Notes under the pieces: model-generated | Told to the model about the DNA's origin: nothing | What the model saw: the letters and a program-made list of their open reading frames with translations, nothing else | Databases searched by the model: none | Part shown: piece after piece, positions 1 to 8,108 of the stretch | Layout: each line of letters starts with the position of its first letter | Numbering within the stretch: the stretch's first letter is position 1 | Made by a program: the position numbers and the translations under genes | NCBI RefSeq assembly: GCF_013149275.1 | Contig: NZ_JABGNA010000001.1 | Location: 434,001-498,000 of the forward strand | Direction: 5' to 3' | Origin: Mucilaginibacter sp. SG564 | GTDB taxonomy: Bacteria; Bacteroidota; Bacteroidia; Sphingobacteriales; Sphingobacteriaceae | DNA: 64,000 nucleotides

Positions 1-821
1 AAGATGTGCTCGTCGCTGGTTTGCATCTTTTCGTTAACGATAATTCCGCCACGGGTACCTGTATGCAGGCCTGCTAGTTTGGCTAATTCATCACGGGGAC
101 GGATACCAGCAGAGATGACCATCATGTCAATGGGGAGGCTGGTATCGTCATTAAATTTCAGCGCTTCAATTTTGTGGTCTCCAACAAATGCTGCAGTGTT
201 TTTATTGAGGTGGATATTTAAACCCAGGTTTTTTAGTTTAGATAAAAGCATCCCGCTGCCCGTAGAGTCTATTTGTCGGGGCATTAGGCGAGGGGCAAAT
301 TCAATTACGTGTGTTTCTTCGACGCCAAGATCTATCAATGCTTTTGCTGCTTCGAGGCCTAATAACCCTCCGCCCATTACGGCGCCAACTTTAGCATTGG
401 TGGCGTAAGTTTTGATCAGTTCCAGGTCATCAATGCTACGGTAAACAAATACGCCTTCTTTTTCGACACCCGGGATGTCGGGGACGAAAGCTGATGATCC
501 CGTGGCTAATACCAGATAATCATATTTGATGGTAAGTCCTTTGAGGGAGTGGATTGTTTTTTCTGAGCGATTTATTTCCTGAACGGGATCATTAAGATGT
601 AGTTCTATATTGTTGTCGGTATACCATGAGCTAGTAGATAGCGATAAGTCGCTTGCTGTTTTGCCGTTAAAATACTCACTAAGATGCACCCTATCGTAAG
701 CAATACGGGGCTCTTCACCGAAAACAATGACATTGAAATGAGATGATCGGGTTAATAATTTTTCGCAAAACTTGTAACCCACCATTCCATTGCCAACAAC
801 TACGATGGTTGGTTGAAACAT
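1..821 (-). CDS. nirB: NirB-like FAD/NAD(P)H oxidoreductase (nitrite reductase large subunit), 5' part only
   Basis: The reverse strand reads open from an ATG at 819-821 to the left edge (273 codons visible). The N-terminus MFQPTIVVVGNGMVGYKFCE has the FAD-binding Rossmann glycine pattern. This is followed by Y-D-R-V-H-L-S-E-Y-F, the ATGS element and a second NAD-binding fold with GGGLLGLEAAKAL near residues 150-165. That order is typical of the N-terminal reductase half of assimilatory NADH-nitrite reductase NirB. NirB passes electrons from NAD(P)H via FAD to C-terminal Fe-S/siroheme domains that reduce nitrite to ammonium in the cytoplasm. Those domains lie outside the window, so a shorter rubredoxin/NADH oxidoreductase of the same fold is not excluded. 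An AT-rich upstream region with paired AATGCATT sites precedes it. Confidence 0.8.
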   Translation of the reverse strand, partial: MFQPTIVVVGNGMVGYKFCEKLLTRSSHFNVIVFGEEPRIAYDRVHLSEYFNGKTASDLSLSTSSWYTDNNIELHLNDPVQEINRSEKTIHSLKGLTIKYDYLVLATGSSAFVPDIPGVEKEGVFVYRSIDDLELIKTYATNAKVGAVMGGGLLGLEAAKALIDLGVEETHVIEFAPRLMPRQIDSTGSGMLLSKLKNLGLNIHLNKNTAAFVGDHKIEALKFNDDTSLPIDMMVISAGIRPRDELAKLAGLHTGTRGGIIVNEKMQTSDEHI

Positions 822-860
822 AATGTTTTTTTTAAATGTTAAAGCAAAAACTGTATCTAT

Positions 861-890
861 AATGCATTGTAGTTGCGACCTTAATGCATT
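861..890. promoter_or_regulatory. Paired palindromic AATGCATT sites upstream of the nirB-like gene
   Basis: The self-complementary octamer AATGCATT occurs at 861-868 and 883-890, both preceded by TA/TTA. The copies are 22 bp apart centre to centre, about two helical turns, and sit 40-70 bp upstream of the minus-strand start at 821. This spacing fits a dimeric regulator. The regulator is unknown and the function is inferred from position only. The rest of 822-1104 is very AT-rich with no recognisable gene. Confidence 0.3.
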
Positions 891-1104
891 ATGATAACAA
901 TATTAACCAATTAAATTAATATTTCAATTTTTTAGGCGGTAAAAAATTAATTTTTTGAACATTTTTATGATATTTATAATATTTAAATGTTTTTTTATTT
1001 TTAAAATTGAATTTTTTTATGATTTTGGTCGTTTTTGCATAGTTTAAATTGATTATAATTGATAGAAATTTGAATTTTTGTTTGAATTAGTTGTTTTTTA
1101 GGAT

Positions 1105-1455
1105 ATGAAAATTAGAATAAAAGGAAATTCAATACGCTATCGGCTCACTAAAACCGATGTGGAACGTTTTTCGAATAATGGATATTTGCAAGAGCAAACG
1201 GTTTTTGGTAATGGTGTATTAACTTACGCTTTGCAAGTTTTTGACTCCAATCAGCTTTCGGCGAGTTTTGAAGATAATAAAATAACCATTTTTATGCCAG
1301 ATACTATGGTTGAAAGTTGGGTGACGACAGATAAGGTAGGATTTGAAGACATCATTGCGCCGCTTCACCTGCTCATCGAAAAAGATTTTAAATGTTTAGA
1401 TAATGTAGCCGAAGATCAAAGTGATAACTACCCTAATCCTTTATTACATTGTTAA
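1105..1455 (+). CDS. Small conserved protein, DUF7009-like
   Basis: A 116-residue protein beginning MKIRIKGNSIRYRLTKTDVE. It has no signal peptide or membrane segment and alternates short beta-like strands and charged turns. The N-terminal pattern K-I-R-x-K-G-N-S-I-R-x-R-L-T resembles a small Bacteroidota family that I recall as DUF7009; that name is from memory and its biochemical role is unknown to me. It is divergent from the nirB-like gene across a 283-bp AT-rich gap, so a link to nitrogen metabolism is possible but unproven. The gene ends 33 bp before a strong hairpin terminator at 1489-1518. Confidence 0.6.
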   Translation: MKIRIKGNSIRYRLTKTDVERFSNNGYLQEQTVFGNGVLTYALQVFDSNQLSASFEDNKITIFMPDTMVESWVTTDKVGFEDIIAPLHLLIEKDFKCLDNVAEDQSDNYPNPLLHC

Positions 1456-1488
1456 ATAGAAAGAAATTGGTAGTTGTATAAGAAATAA

Positions 1489-1518
1489 AAAAGGCCTTAG
1501 CGGATGCTAAGGCCTTTT
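1489..1518. terminator. Bidirectional intrinsic terminator
   Basis: AAAAGGCCTTAG (1489-1500) and CTAAGGCCTTTT (1507-1518) are perfect inverted repeats around a 6-nt loop, with A-run and T-run ends. It can stop the plus-strand gene ending at 1455 and the minus-strand tRNA whose 3' end is at 1520. Confidence 0.85.
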
Positions 1519-1519
1519 G

Positions 1520-1593
1520 TGCGCCCACCTGGGCTCGAACCAGGGACCAAAAGATTATGAGTCTTCTACTCTAACCGACTGAGCTATAGGCGC
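1520..1593 (-). tRNA. tRNA with CAU anticodon (tRNA-Met, elongator)
   Basis: The reverse strand folds as a standard tRNA: acceptor stem GCGCCTA/TGGGCGC (7 bp with one G-U), D-arm GCTC...GAGT, anticodon stem GAAGA/TCTTT around the loop CTCATAA (anticodon CAT), T-arm CCTGG-TTCGAGC-CCAGG and discriminator A. The first acceptor pair is G-C, unlike the mismatched C-A of bacterial initiator tRNA, so it is elongator Met or the lysidine-modified Ile2 species; Met is favoured. CCA is not encoded. The terminator lies immediately downstream. Confidence 0.9.
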
Positions 1594-1657
1594 GGTTATT
1601 TGTTTTTGTTTGCGGGTGCAATTTTACATATTTGCCGTCAAATTACAAAACGCTTTT

Positions 1658-2287
1658 ATGGAAAACATTAAAAATATCATCTTCGATTATGGTAACGTTA
1701 TATTCAGTCTCGACTTTTTGAAAGGGCAAGCCGCCTGGAAACAGTTGGGAATCAATAATCCCGCGGATTTTTTTGGGCATAAACAGCAGGATGAAATTTT
1801 TGATAAATTTGATAGGGGAGAAGTCACTGCCGATCAATTCAGAGACTATGTCAGGAAAAAGATCGGCAATCTTGAGCTAACCAATGATCAAATTAATGCA
1901 GCCTGGAACAGTATGCTACTCGGAATTGAGTCCGGGAACCATGAATTATTGCTGCGTTTAAAGAATAAGTACCGCACCTTTTTGCTCAGTAATATCAACG
2001 AGATCCATTATGAGTATATCATGAACTATCTGAAAAATGATTTCGGGTATGATGGTAACGATCACATTTTTGAAAAAACTTACTATTCCCATTTAACAGG
2101 TAAGCGTAAACCCGATCCTGCGATTTTTGAGATGGTATTAAATGAAAATAATCTTAATCCATCCGAAACGTTATTTATTGATGATAGCCCTCAGCATTTG
2201 GCAACTGCGCAAAAACTGGGTATACAAACGTTTTTAATGACAGCGCCCGATACTTTACAACAGTTTTTTAAAAGAGAGAAACTTTAA
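1658..2287 (+). CDS. HAD-superfamily phosphatase (YihX-like)
   Basis: A 209-aa cytoplasmic HAD hydrolase. Motif I is F-D-Y-G-N-V-I with nucleophile Asp10. The usual second Asp is replaced by Gly, as in E. coli YihX, an alpha-glucose-1-phosphatase. Motif II is in F-L-L-S-N-I-N, motif III is the Lys of K-R-K-P-D-P, and motif IV is F-I-D-D-S. The alpha-helical cap lies between motifs I and II, as in class I HADs. An in-frame start at 1610 would overlap the region just beside the tRNA and add 16 unconserved residues, so ATG 1658 is chosen. The exact substrate (sugar phosphate or other phosphomonoester) cannot be read from the sequence. Confidence 0.85.
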   Translation: MENIKNIIFDYGNVIFSLDFLKGQAAWKQLGINNPADFFGHKQQDEIFDKFDRGEVTADQFRDYVRKKIGNLELTNDQINAAWNSMLLGIESGNHELLLRLKNKYRTFLLSNINEIHYEYIMNYLKNDFGYDGNDHIFEKTYYSHLTGKRKPDPAIFEMVLNENNLNPSETLFIDDSPQHLATAQKLGIQTFLMTAPDTLQQFFKREKL

Positions 2288-2307
2288 TTTCAGTAAACGA
2301 TTTAGAT

Positions 2308-3180
2308 TTACCCGCTGATGGTATCTAATATTAACGCTATAAAATTATCCATTGTGGTAAGCGGATCATTACTGAATTTATTTGTAGAACGGTTTGCAAG
2401 AATAACATTACAGGAAAGTGCCTGATGTCCTAAACAGGCTGCAAGACCATATATTCCTGCGGTTTCCATTTCCAGATTAGTAATTTGTGAGCCGTTGGAG
2501 CTTTTGAAAGATGAAAGCCTGGATAGAAGGTTAGGAGTAGATGATGTTGCACGCACCTGCCGGCCCTGCGGGGAATAAAACCCTGGAGCGGTAAGGGTTA
2601 TTCCATGTGGAGCTATATTGCCGAGCAGGTCGAGCAATTTTTTTCCAGCAGGTGCATAATAGGGTTTAAGATTGAAGTGAGAGGTAATCACCTCATGGAA
2701 TTCTTTTAAAAGTTGCTCATCGTTATTATTTAGTTGGTGTTCATAAAAATGCATAAGGGAATCTAAACCAAAAGCCCCGGACGATACCAAAAGGCTATCG
2801 ATGGGGATATCTGCTTGTAAGGCACCGGAAGTACCGATGCGAATAATATCGATACTGCGAAACTGAGGGTGGAATAGGCGAGTGCTAAGATCGATATTTA
2901 CCAGGGCATCCAGTTCATTTAGCACAATATCTATATTATCAGTGCCTATGCCTGTGGAAATAACCGTAAGTCGCTTGTTGCCAATCCAGCCTGTATGGGT
3001 TATAAACTCACGTTTGCCTTTTTTTAATTCAATATGATCAAAAAAACTACTAACCCGGGGCACTCTGTCCGGATCACCAACCAGGATAATGGTGTCACTT
3101 ATATCTTCGGGAAGTAGGTTTAAATGATAAATACTGCCATCACTATTTAAAATTAGATCGGTTTCTGAAATTCTTTCCAC
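2308..3180 (-). CDS. Nucleoside phosphorylase (uridine phosphorylase/PNP-UDP family)
   Basis: A 290-aa cytoplasmic enzyme of the PNP/UDP phosphorylase family, which splits (deoxy)nucleosides with phosphate to a base and pentose-1-phosphate. Visible family elements are V-G-D-P-D-R-V near the N-terminus (phosphate loop), S-T-G-I-G-T-D, R-I-G-T-S-G-A-L in the centre and N-L-E-M-E-T-A-G-I-Y-G near the C-terminus, where the E-M-E segment binds the ribose. The length is normal for the Bacteroidota members usually named uridine phosphorylase; purine versus pyrimidine preference is not resolved. It converges with the HAD gene (20-bp gap) and is divergent from the PI-PLC-like gene. Confidence 0.88.
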   Translation of the reverse strand: MERISETDLILNSDGSIYHLNLLPEDISDTIILVGDPDRVPRVSSFFDHIELKKGKREFITHTGWIGNKRLTVISTGIGTDNIDIVLNELDALVNIDLSTRLFHPQFRSIDIIRIGTSGALQADIPIDSLLVSSGAFGLDSLMHFYEHQLNNNDEQLLKEFHEVITSHFNLKPYYAPAGKKLLDLLGNIAPHGITLTAPGFYSPQGRQVRATSSTPNLLSRLSSFKSSNGSQITNLEMETAGIYGLAACLGHQALSCNVILANRSTNKFSNDPLTTMDNFIALILDTISG

Positions 3181-3333
3181 GTGGTTTATTATTGGTTGAT
3201 ATAAAATTAATCAAATAAAATCAATGGGTTTTGAAATACCGGATGTTGCGATGTAATTATCCTTATTGAATAGACTTTATATTGTAATTTCAACAATTAT
3301 CATTTTTAATGAACAGTTAACTTCAATTAAACA

Positions 3334-3368
3334 TTTGAGGGGCAATTTTGACACAATTTTTAATTTTG
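3334..3368 (+). promoter_or_regulatory. Bacteroidota-type promoter candidate for the PI-PLC-like gene
   Basis: TAATTTTG at 3361-3368 matches the -7 consensus TAnnTTTG exactly, and TTTG at 3334-3337 fits the -33 element with a 23-bp spacer. Transcription would start near 3375, about 60 bp before the ATG at 3436. Confidence 0.45.
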
Positions 3369-3435
3369 ATTACAACACCACAATAAAAGTGGATAGTTGT
3401 AAATTGCTAAACTAAGTAACAACTCTATAATAAAC

Positions 3436-4527
3436 ATGAAAACCCTTTTAAGCGTATTCCTGATACTGATTTTACCTCTGCGCCAGTGGAGTGATGGTGA
3501 TGATAATGTGCCTATGAATAAAATACAGGTAATAGGGTCGCACAATAGTTATAAGGAAGCTATATATCCTACTTTGTTTAAAGCTTTTAAGCAACAGAAT
3601 CCTGAAGCAGCCGATAAGATCGATTATGAACATATTGGTTTATCGGATCAATTGGATATGGGATTGTTGAATTTAGAGATCGATATTTATGCAGACTCAA
3701 AAGGTGGTAAATATGCGCATCCTAAGGGTTTAGATTGGGTTAAAGATCAACCATCTTTTGACCCTAACGGTGAGATGAAACAACCGGGCTTTAAGGTATT
3801 TCACATTATTGATCTCGATTTTCGCAGCCATTGCTTAACGTTTAAAGATGGATTAAAGCAATTAAAAACATGGTCTGATGCGCACCCTGATCACAACCCA
3901 ATTTTTATTACTTTGGAGCCCAAGGATGAAACGCCGAAAGACCCTAATCGTACTGTCCCTGAAAAATTTACTGAGCAAACCCTCGATGAGTTAGATAAAG
4001 ATATCAGGGATGGTTTAGGTAACAGCCTGATTACTCCGGATATGGTTAGGGGTAAGTATGCAACGCTTGAAGCAGCGGTATTACATGGCAATTGGCCAAT
4101 ATTAAAAGCCGCCCGGGGGAAGTTTGTCTTTATAATGGATAACACCAAGGAGGACAGAACCTTGTATATTCAAGCCCATCCATCCTTAAAGGGCCGAGTT
4201 TTGTTTACCAATACAGATCCAGGTAATCCGGAGGCTGCTATGATGATCAGAAACAACCCCAATGATCCCGAAATTAAGGAGCTGGTTAAAAAAGGTTATA
4301 TCATCCGCACTCGTGCCGATTCTGATACGGAACAGGCCCGTGCAAACGATAAAAGCAATTTTATTGCAGCATGTAATTCAGGAGCGCAAATCATCACTAC
4401 CGATTATTATCTAAAAAGTACGCATTTTAGATCTGATTATGTGGTGAATTTTGACGAGGGTAATAGATATTTTCGTTTAAACCCTGCATTCAATAGCAGC
4501 AGGCAAAACAACGGAACCGGAAAATAA
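3436..4527 (+). CDS. Exported Ca2+-dependent phosphatidylinositol phospholipase C-like protein
   Basis: A 363-aa protein with a short hydrophobic N-terminus (MKTLLSVFLILILPL) consistent with export. The mature part begins with N-K-I-Q-V-I-G-S-H-N-S-Y, where His36 is the likely first catalytic His of the PI-PLC TIM barrel. Further conserved segments are D-Q-L-D-M-G-L-L-N-L-E-I-D-I (metal-ligand region), Y-A-H-P and F-I-T-L-E-P-K. This fits the bacterial Ca2+-dependent PI-PLC family, which cleaves phosphodiesters such as phosphatidylinositol; the true substrate could be another glycerophosphodiester. It has a good promoter and is followed at 120 bp by an SGNH hydrolase. Confidence 0.8.
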   Translation: MKTLLSVFLILILPLRQWSDGDDNVPMNKIQVIGSHNSYKEAIYPTLFKAFKQQNPEAADKIDYEHIGLSDQLDMGLLNLEIDIYADSKGGKYAHPKGLDWVKDQPSFDPNGEMKQPGFKVFHIIDLDFRSHCLTFKDGLKQLKTWSDAHPDHNPIFITLEPKDETPKDPNRTVPEKFTEQTLDELDKDIRDGLGNSLITPDMVRGKYATLEAAVLHGNWPILKAARGKFVFIMDNTKEDRTLYIQAHPSLKGRVLFTNTDPGNPEAAMMIRNNPNDPEIKELVKKGYIIRTRADSDTEQARANDKSNFIAACNSGAQIITTDYYLKSTHFRSDYVVNFDEGNRYFRLNPAFNSSRQNNGTGK

Positions 4528-4649
4528 GACTGGCTTGTAATAGGTTTCTGATCTGATCAAAGACAGTAAATACAAAGTAACAACGCGGTACATCTTGGCA
4601 TTTAGCTGTAATTTTATACTTTTATCCCTATATTATTATAGCTAAGTGT

Positions 4650-5261
4650 ATGTATTGGTATGAAGATGAGGTTAAGGGGCTTGAGAAAGAAAGGGTAAAA
4701 CTAACCCATGAGCCGTCGACGTTGTTTTATGGAAGTTCATCTATAAGGTTATGGGATACTTTATTTGACGATTTTAAATCCTTTAATCCAATTAATTTAG
4801 GTTTTGGAGGTTCAACACTTGCTGCCTGCTCCTGGTTCTTTGATCGCATTGTTGCGCCTTACGATGCCAAATCCATAGTAATTTATGCGGGGGATAATGA
4901 TTTAGGTGATGGAAGGCATCCGGAAGAAATATTTATTTTTTTTGAACAACTTGCCAATCAAATAGCACAAAGATTTGGGACTATACCCTGTTATTATGTA
5001 TCCATTAAACCTAGCATAGCCCGCTGGGATCTGATTAATTCGCTCAGATACACCAATAATATTATTGAAAATGAGATCATCAAACGTGATGATAACTGGA
5101 AATTTATCAATATATATCATAAAATGTTAAATAAAGATGGGTATCCTGATAAAGAATATTTTCAGTCAGACGGACTCCATCTAAGTAAAAAGGGCTATGC
5201 TTTATGGAAACAAGCAATTTATGCCAGGCTTTCGGAGAATTTTCATGCAGAATTAATATAA
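4650..5261 (+). CDS. SGNH/GDSL-family hydrolase
   Basis: A 203-aa protein without an obvious signal peptide. Block I is F-Y-G-S-S-S-I-R-L-W, with the nucleophilic Ser after Gly. The conserved Gly of block II is in G-F-G-G-S, the Asn of block III in Y-A-G-D-N-D, and the catalytic Asp-His pair in S-D-G-L-H-L-S near the C-terminus. Members hydrolyse ester bonds in lipids, acetylated sugars and similar substrates; the substrate here is not determinable. It is 32 bp upstream of an alpha/beta esterase, probably in one transcript. Confidence 0.82.
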   Translation: MYWYEDEVKGLEKERVKLTHEPSTLFYGSSSIRLWDTLFDDFKSFNPINLGFGGSTLAACSWFFDRIVAPYDAKSIVIYAGDNDLGDGRHPEEIFIFFEQLANQIAQRFGTIPCYYVSIKPSIARWDLINSLRYTNNIIENEIIKRDDNWKFINIYHKMLNKDGYPDKEYFQSDGLHLSKKGYALWKQAIYARLSENFHAELI

Positions 5262-5293
5262 ATATCACACCATAGAGGCATCTTGCATAAGGT

Positions 5294-6022
5294 ATGGACA
5301 GAGAATACACGCAATGGTATAGCCCGGTTCTTCAAAAAAATATGGAGATGCTGATATTTGGCTATGGCGGAGCTTCTGTTTTGTTTTTTCCGGCAAGAAT
5401 GGGGCGGTTTTATGACTATGAGAACTGGCGCGTGATCGAAGCACTAAGGCCTAAAATTGAAAACGGATATATCCAGGTTTATTGTGTTGATAGTTTCGAC
5501 ACCGAAAGCTTTTATAGCACTGGCTTTCATCCCTCAGTGAAAATATCGAGGCATATTCAATACGAAGAATATATCCTCCAGGAAGTTATACCATACATGG
5601 ATGTTAAAAATCCTAACTCCTTTAAAATAGCGGCAGGCTGTAGTTTGGGCGCATATCATGCGGTAAATATTTCATTAAGGCATCCCGGGGTATTTAATAA
5701 GGTTGTTGGCATGAGCGGGAGGTATGATCTTGCCAGCAAGATAGGTCATTACGAAGATCTGTTAGAGGGGTATTGGGATGAAAATGTATATTTTAACATG
5801 CCTTTACAATATATCCCCAATTTAACAGATGAAAGCAAACTTGAAATATTAAGGCAACTGTACATTGTTCTGGCTGTTGGAAATGCAGATGTTTTATTAG
5901 ATAATAATCAAACCTTAAGTAATCTGCTAACAAGTAAAGGGATTAGCAATTCCTTGTACATATGGGATAACGAAGCACATCAGGCTCGTGCATGGCGACA
6001 AATGGTAGCCAACTATTTATGA
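5294..6022 (+). CDS. Alpha/beta-hydrolase esterase (esterase D / YbbA-like)
   Basis: A 242-aa alpha/beta hydrolase. The nucleophile elbow is A-A-G-C-S-L-G-A-Y with Ser117. The charge-relay Asp is probably in the A-V-G-N-A-D-V segment and the His in D-N-E-A-H-Q-A near the C-terminus. The N-terminal half (S-P-V-L-Q-K-N-M-E-M-L-I-F-G and V-L-F-F-P-A) matches the putative-esterase family related to feruloyl esterases and S-formylglutathione hydrolase. No signal peptide is seen. It follows the SGNH gene by 32 bp, forming a two-gene hydrolase unit of unknown substrate. Confidence 0.78.
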   Translation: MDREYTQWYSPVLQKNMEMLIFGYGGASVLFFPARMGRFYDYENWRVIEALRPKIENGYIQVYCVDSFDTESFYSTGFHPSVKISRHIQYEEYILQEVIPYMDVKNPNSFKIAAGCSLGAYHAVNISLRHPGVFNKVVGMSGRYDLASKIGHYEDLLEGYWDENVYFNMPLQYIPNLTDESKLEILRQLYIVLAVGNADVLLDNNQTLSNLLTSKGISNSLYIWDNEAHQARAWRQMVANYL

Positions 6023-6199
6023 TGCGCCTAAATTTAGCTGAGCATACCAACCCACATGCGTGTTACCTAATTATTATAAAATGATGGATTATATTTTGCT
6101 TGATGTATAAATATGCCAATATAGTCCATTATTATGTTATAATAAATTTACACTTTTGCTTGTAAAAGCATTTCTCAATTAATTAAGCCCCTGTTAAAA

Positions 6200-6751
6200 A
6201 TGTCGTCTGTTGTGGATACACAGGAACATATTCGTCGTATTCAGATTCATGGAGACGAGACTGCATTTAGTGAGCTGTACACACTGAATGAATCCAGGCT
6301 TAATAAATTTGCTTATTCGATTCTTGGCGATCGGGAAGTTGCACAGGAAATTGTAAATGATGCATTTTTGAAAATATGGATAGGTCGTCAAGATCTGGAT
6401 ACTATCCGGAATGTGCAGGTGTATCTGTATGTATTAATAAAAAATGCCTGTCTGAATCACCTGCGCAACACATCTACAAAAAAAATAAAAGAACTTCAGC
6501 TTGTTGAAACCTATTATTTTCGATTATCAGTTGATCCTTCTCATTTATTGATCAGCAAGGAATTGGAGGCCCGGGTTTTAAATGCTGTTAATCAATTACC
6601 GCCGCGCTGCAAACTTATATTTAAAATGGTTAAGGAGGACGATTTGTCCTGCAATGAAGTTGCCGATATTCTTGGCCTTTCCAATAAAACTGTTTTTGCG
6701 CAATTGGCCATCGCCCTTAAAAAGTTAGATGACGCGCTTAGGGGTAAATAA
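6200..6751 (+). CDS. ECF RNA polymerase sigma factor (FecI-like, PUL-associated)
   Basis: A 183-aa sigma-70 family protein of the extracytoplasmic-function class. Region 2 spans about residues 20-90 (F-S-E-L-Y, A-Q-E-I-V-N-D-A-F-L-K-I-W) and region 4 about 120-175, with L-P-P-R-C-K-L-I-F and an HTH around C-N-E-V-A-D-I-L-G-L-S. It lies 87 bp ahead of a FecR-type anti-sigma and an STN-bearing SusC. In this arrangement substrate binding at the outer membrane releases the sigma factor to transcribe the downstream locus. Its target promoters are presumably upstream of susC and perhaps its own gene. Confidence 0.92.
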   Translation: MSSVVDTQEHIRRIQIHGDETAFSELYTLNESRLNKFAYSILGDREVAQEIVNDAFLKIWIGRQDLDTIRNVQVYLYVLIKNACLNHLRNTSTKKIKELQLVETYYFRLSVDPSHLLISKELEARVLNAVNQLPPRCKLIFKMVKEDDLSCNEVADILGLSNKTVFAQLAIALKKLDDALRGK

Positions 6752-6838
6752 TATTCTAAAATGTCTTCTTCAATTTTTTTTTATTTCTTTTAGGAAAAAC
6801 CTAAGAGTTGTGTGTCCTTACGGGGTATACTAATTATT

Positions 6839-7912
6839 ATGGGCAAATCCAGGTTTATTGAGTTAATGGCTAAAAGCATGGGCAAAACCGCCACTGCTAA
6901 AGAATTAGCCGAACTTAACACATTTCTTGAACAATTTCCGGAGTCTAAAAAACTGCACCAGGTAACTGATGCTTTAAAAGGCAACACAAAGCAAGCCGAC
7001 GCAACAAAACAGAAAGATATCAGCACTAAACTTGAAGAGCTCTGGTATAAAATAAAAAACACCGAGGAAAACTCCGGCACTCTTAAAAACAAAGTAAGAT
7101 TCCTGTTTTATTGGCGGTGGGCAGCAGCGGCTGTAGTTGTGCTAGGTATCGTAAGTGGTTTATGGTATACCCGGAACACTAACCGAACAGATGAGGCTGC
7201 AAAACTGGTTGAACATGAGGCACGCGTTCCCTATGGCAAAACTCAAAAGTTAATAATGCCCGACGGTACTAAGGTTATGCTGAATGCAGGAAGCACGCTG
7301 GTTTATCCCGAAACCTTCTCAAAAAATACCAGGGAAGTGAGCCTGACTGGAGAGGCCTTTTTTGAAGTAACCCATAATGCTAAACGGCCATTTTTTGTAC
7401 ATACCAATAAACTAACTATAAAAGTACTGGGAACAGTATTTAATGTTAAAGCCTATAATAACGACAAAAACATCGAGACCACATTGCTCAAGGGTAAAGT
7501 ACAGGTTGAACTGAAAAATAACCCCGAGAAGAATATAGTACTGTTACCCAACGAAAAGCTATTGGTAGCTAATCAACCACAAACTAATTCACAGCGTTCT
7601 GGTGATCTCAGGGAAGCCAAAATAGAATACCAGGTAATTACATTGCCCATTGTAAAGGTCGATGAGATCAAAGAAACCGCGTGGCTTGATAACCGGATAT
7701 TATTTACTAATGAGCTGTTTGAAGATGTTGCTAAACAGATAGAACGAAAATATAATGTACAGATTGTGTTTGAAAGCCAGGTACTTAAAGCAGAACAAAT
7801 AAGTGGTCTGTTGGATAAAGAATCATTACAGGATGCTCTTAGGATCATTGAAATAACAACCCCATTCAATTACCGCATGGATGGGAAGATGGTTTACTTG
7901 TCAAAAAAATAA
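6839..7912 (+). CDS. FecR-family anti-sigma factor
   Basis: A 357-aa inner-membrane regulator. A cytoplasmic N-terminal part of about 85 residues would bind the sigma factor. One membrane helix follows (W-R-W-A-A-A-A-V-V-V-L-G-I-V-S-G-L-W). The periplasmic FecR domain contains P-D-G-T-K-V-M-L-N-A-G-S-T-L and V-L-G-T-V-F-N-V-K-A-Y, and a DUF4974-like C-terminal domain (L-L-D-K-E-S-L-Q-D-A-L-R-I-I) should contact the STN domain of the SusC partner. ATG 6839 is preferred over an in-frame GTG at 6812, which would add nine unconserved residues. Confidence 0.9.
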   Translation: MGKSRFIELMAKSMGKTATAKELAELNTFLEQFPESKKLHQVTDALKGNTKQADATKQKDISTKLEELWYKIKNTEENSGTLKNKVRFLFYWRWAAAAVVVLGIVSGLWYTRNTNRTDEAAKLVEHEARVPYGKTQKLIMPDGTKVMLNAGSTLVYPETFSKNTREVSLTGEAFFEVTHNAKRPFFVHTNKLTIKVLGTVFNVKAYNNDKNIETTLLKGKVQVELKNNPEKNIVLLPNEKLLVANQPQTNSQRSGDLREAKIEYQVITLPIVKVDEIKETAWLDNRILFTNELFEDVAKQIERKYNVQIVFESQVLKAEQISGLLDKESLQDALRIIEITTPFNYRMDGKMVYLSKK

Positions 7913-8108
7913 AAACAAAATCAATTTAACTAACCCCTAAAACTAACGCGTATGACATTGAAAAATTACTTATCAGATTCCTGACATCTCCAAATAACAA
8001 GGGAAGAGCTGGCACTCCTCCCTGTAAAAACAAATAGGACTTATTAACAAGAGTAAGGTATTGTAACACAGTGCTTACTCTATCCATTTAATTTTCAAAA
8101 CAAATGTA

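Noticed and set aside
1610..1657. Earlier start for the HAD phosphatase
   Set aside because: It adds 16 unconserved residues and begins only 17 bp from the tRNA end; ATG 1658 gives the normal family N-terminus.
8051..8080. GAGTAAG/CTTACTC inverted repeat before the first susC as an operator
   Set aside because: Only 7 bp with a long loop, and no second copy or known motif; too weak to list.
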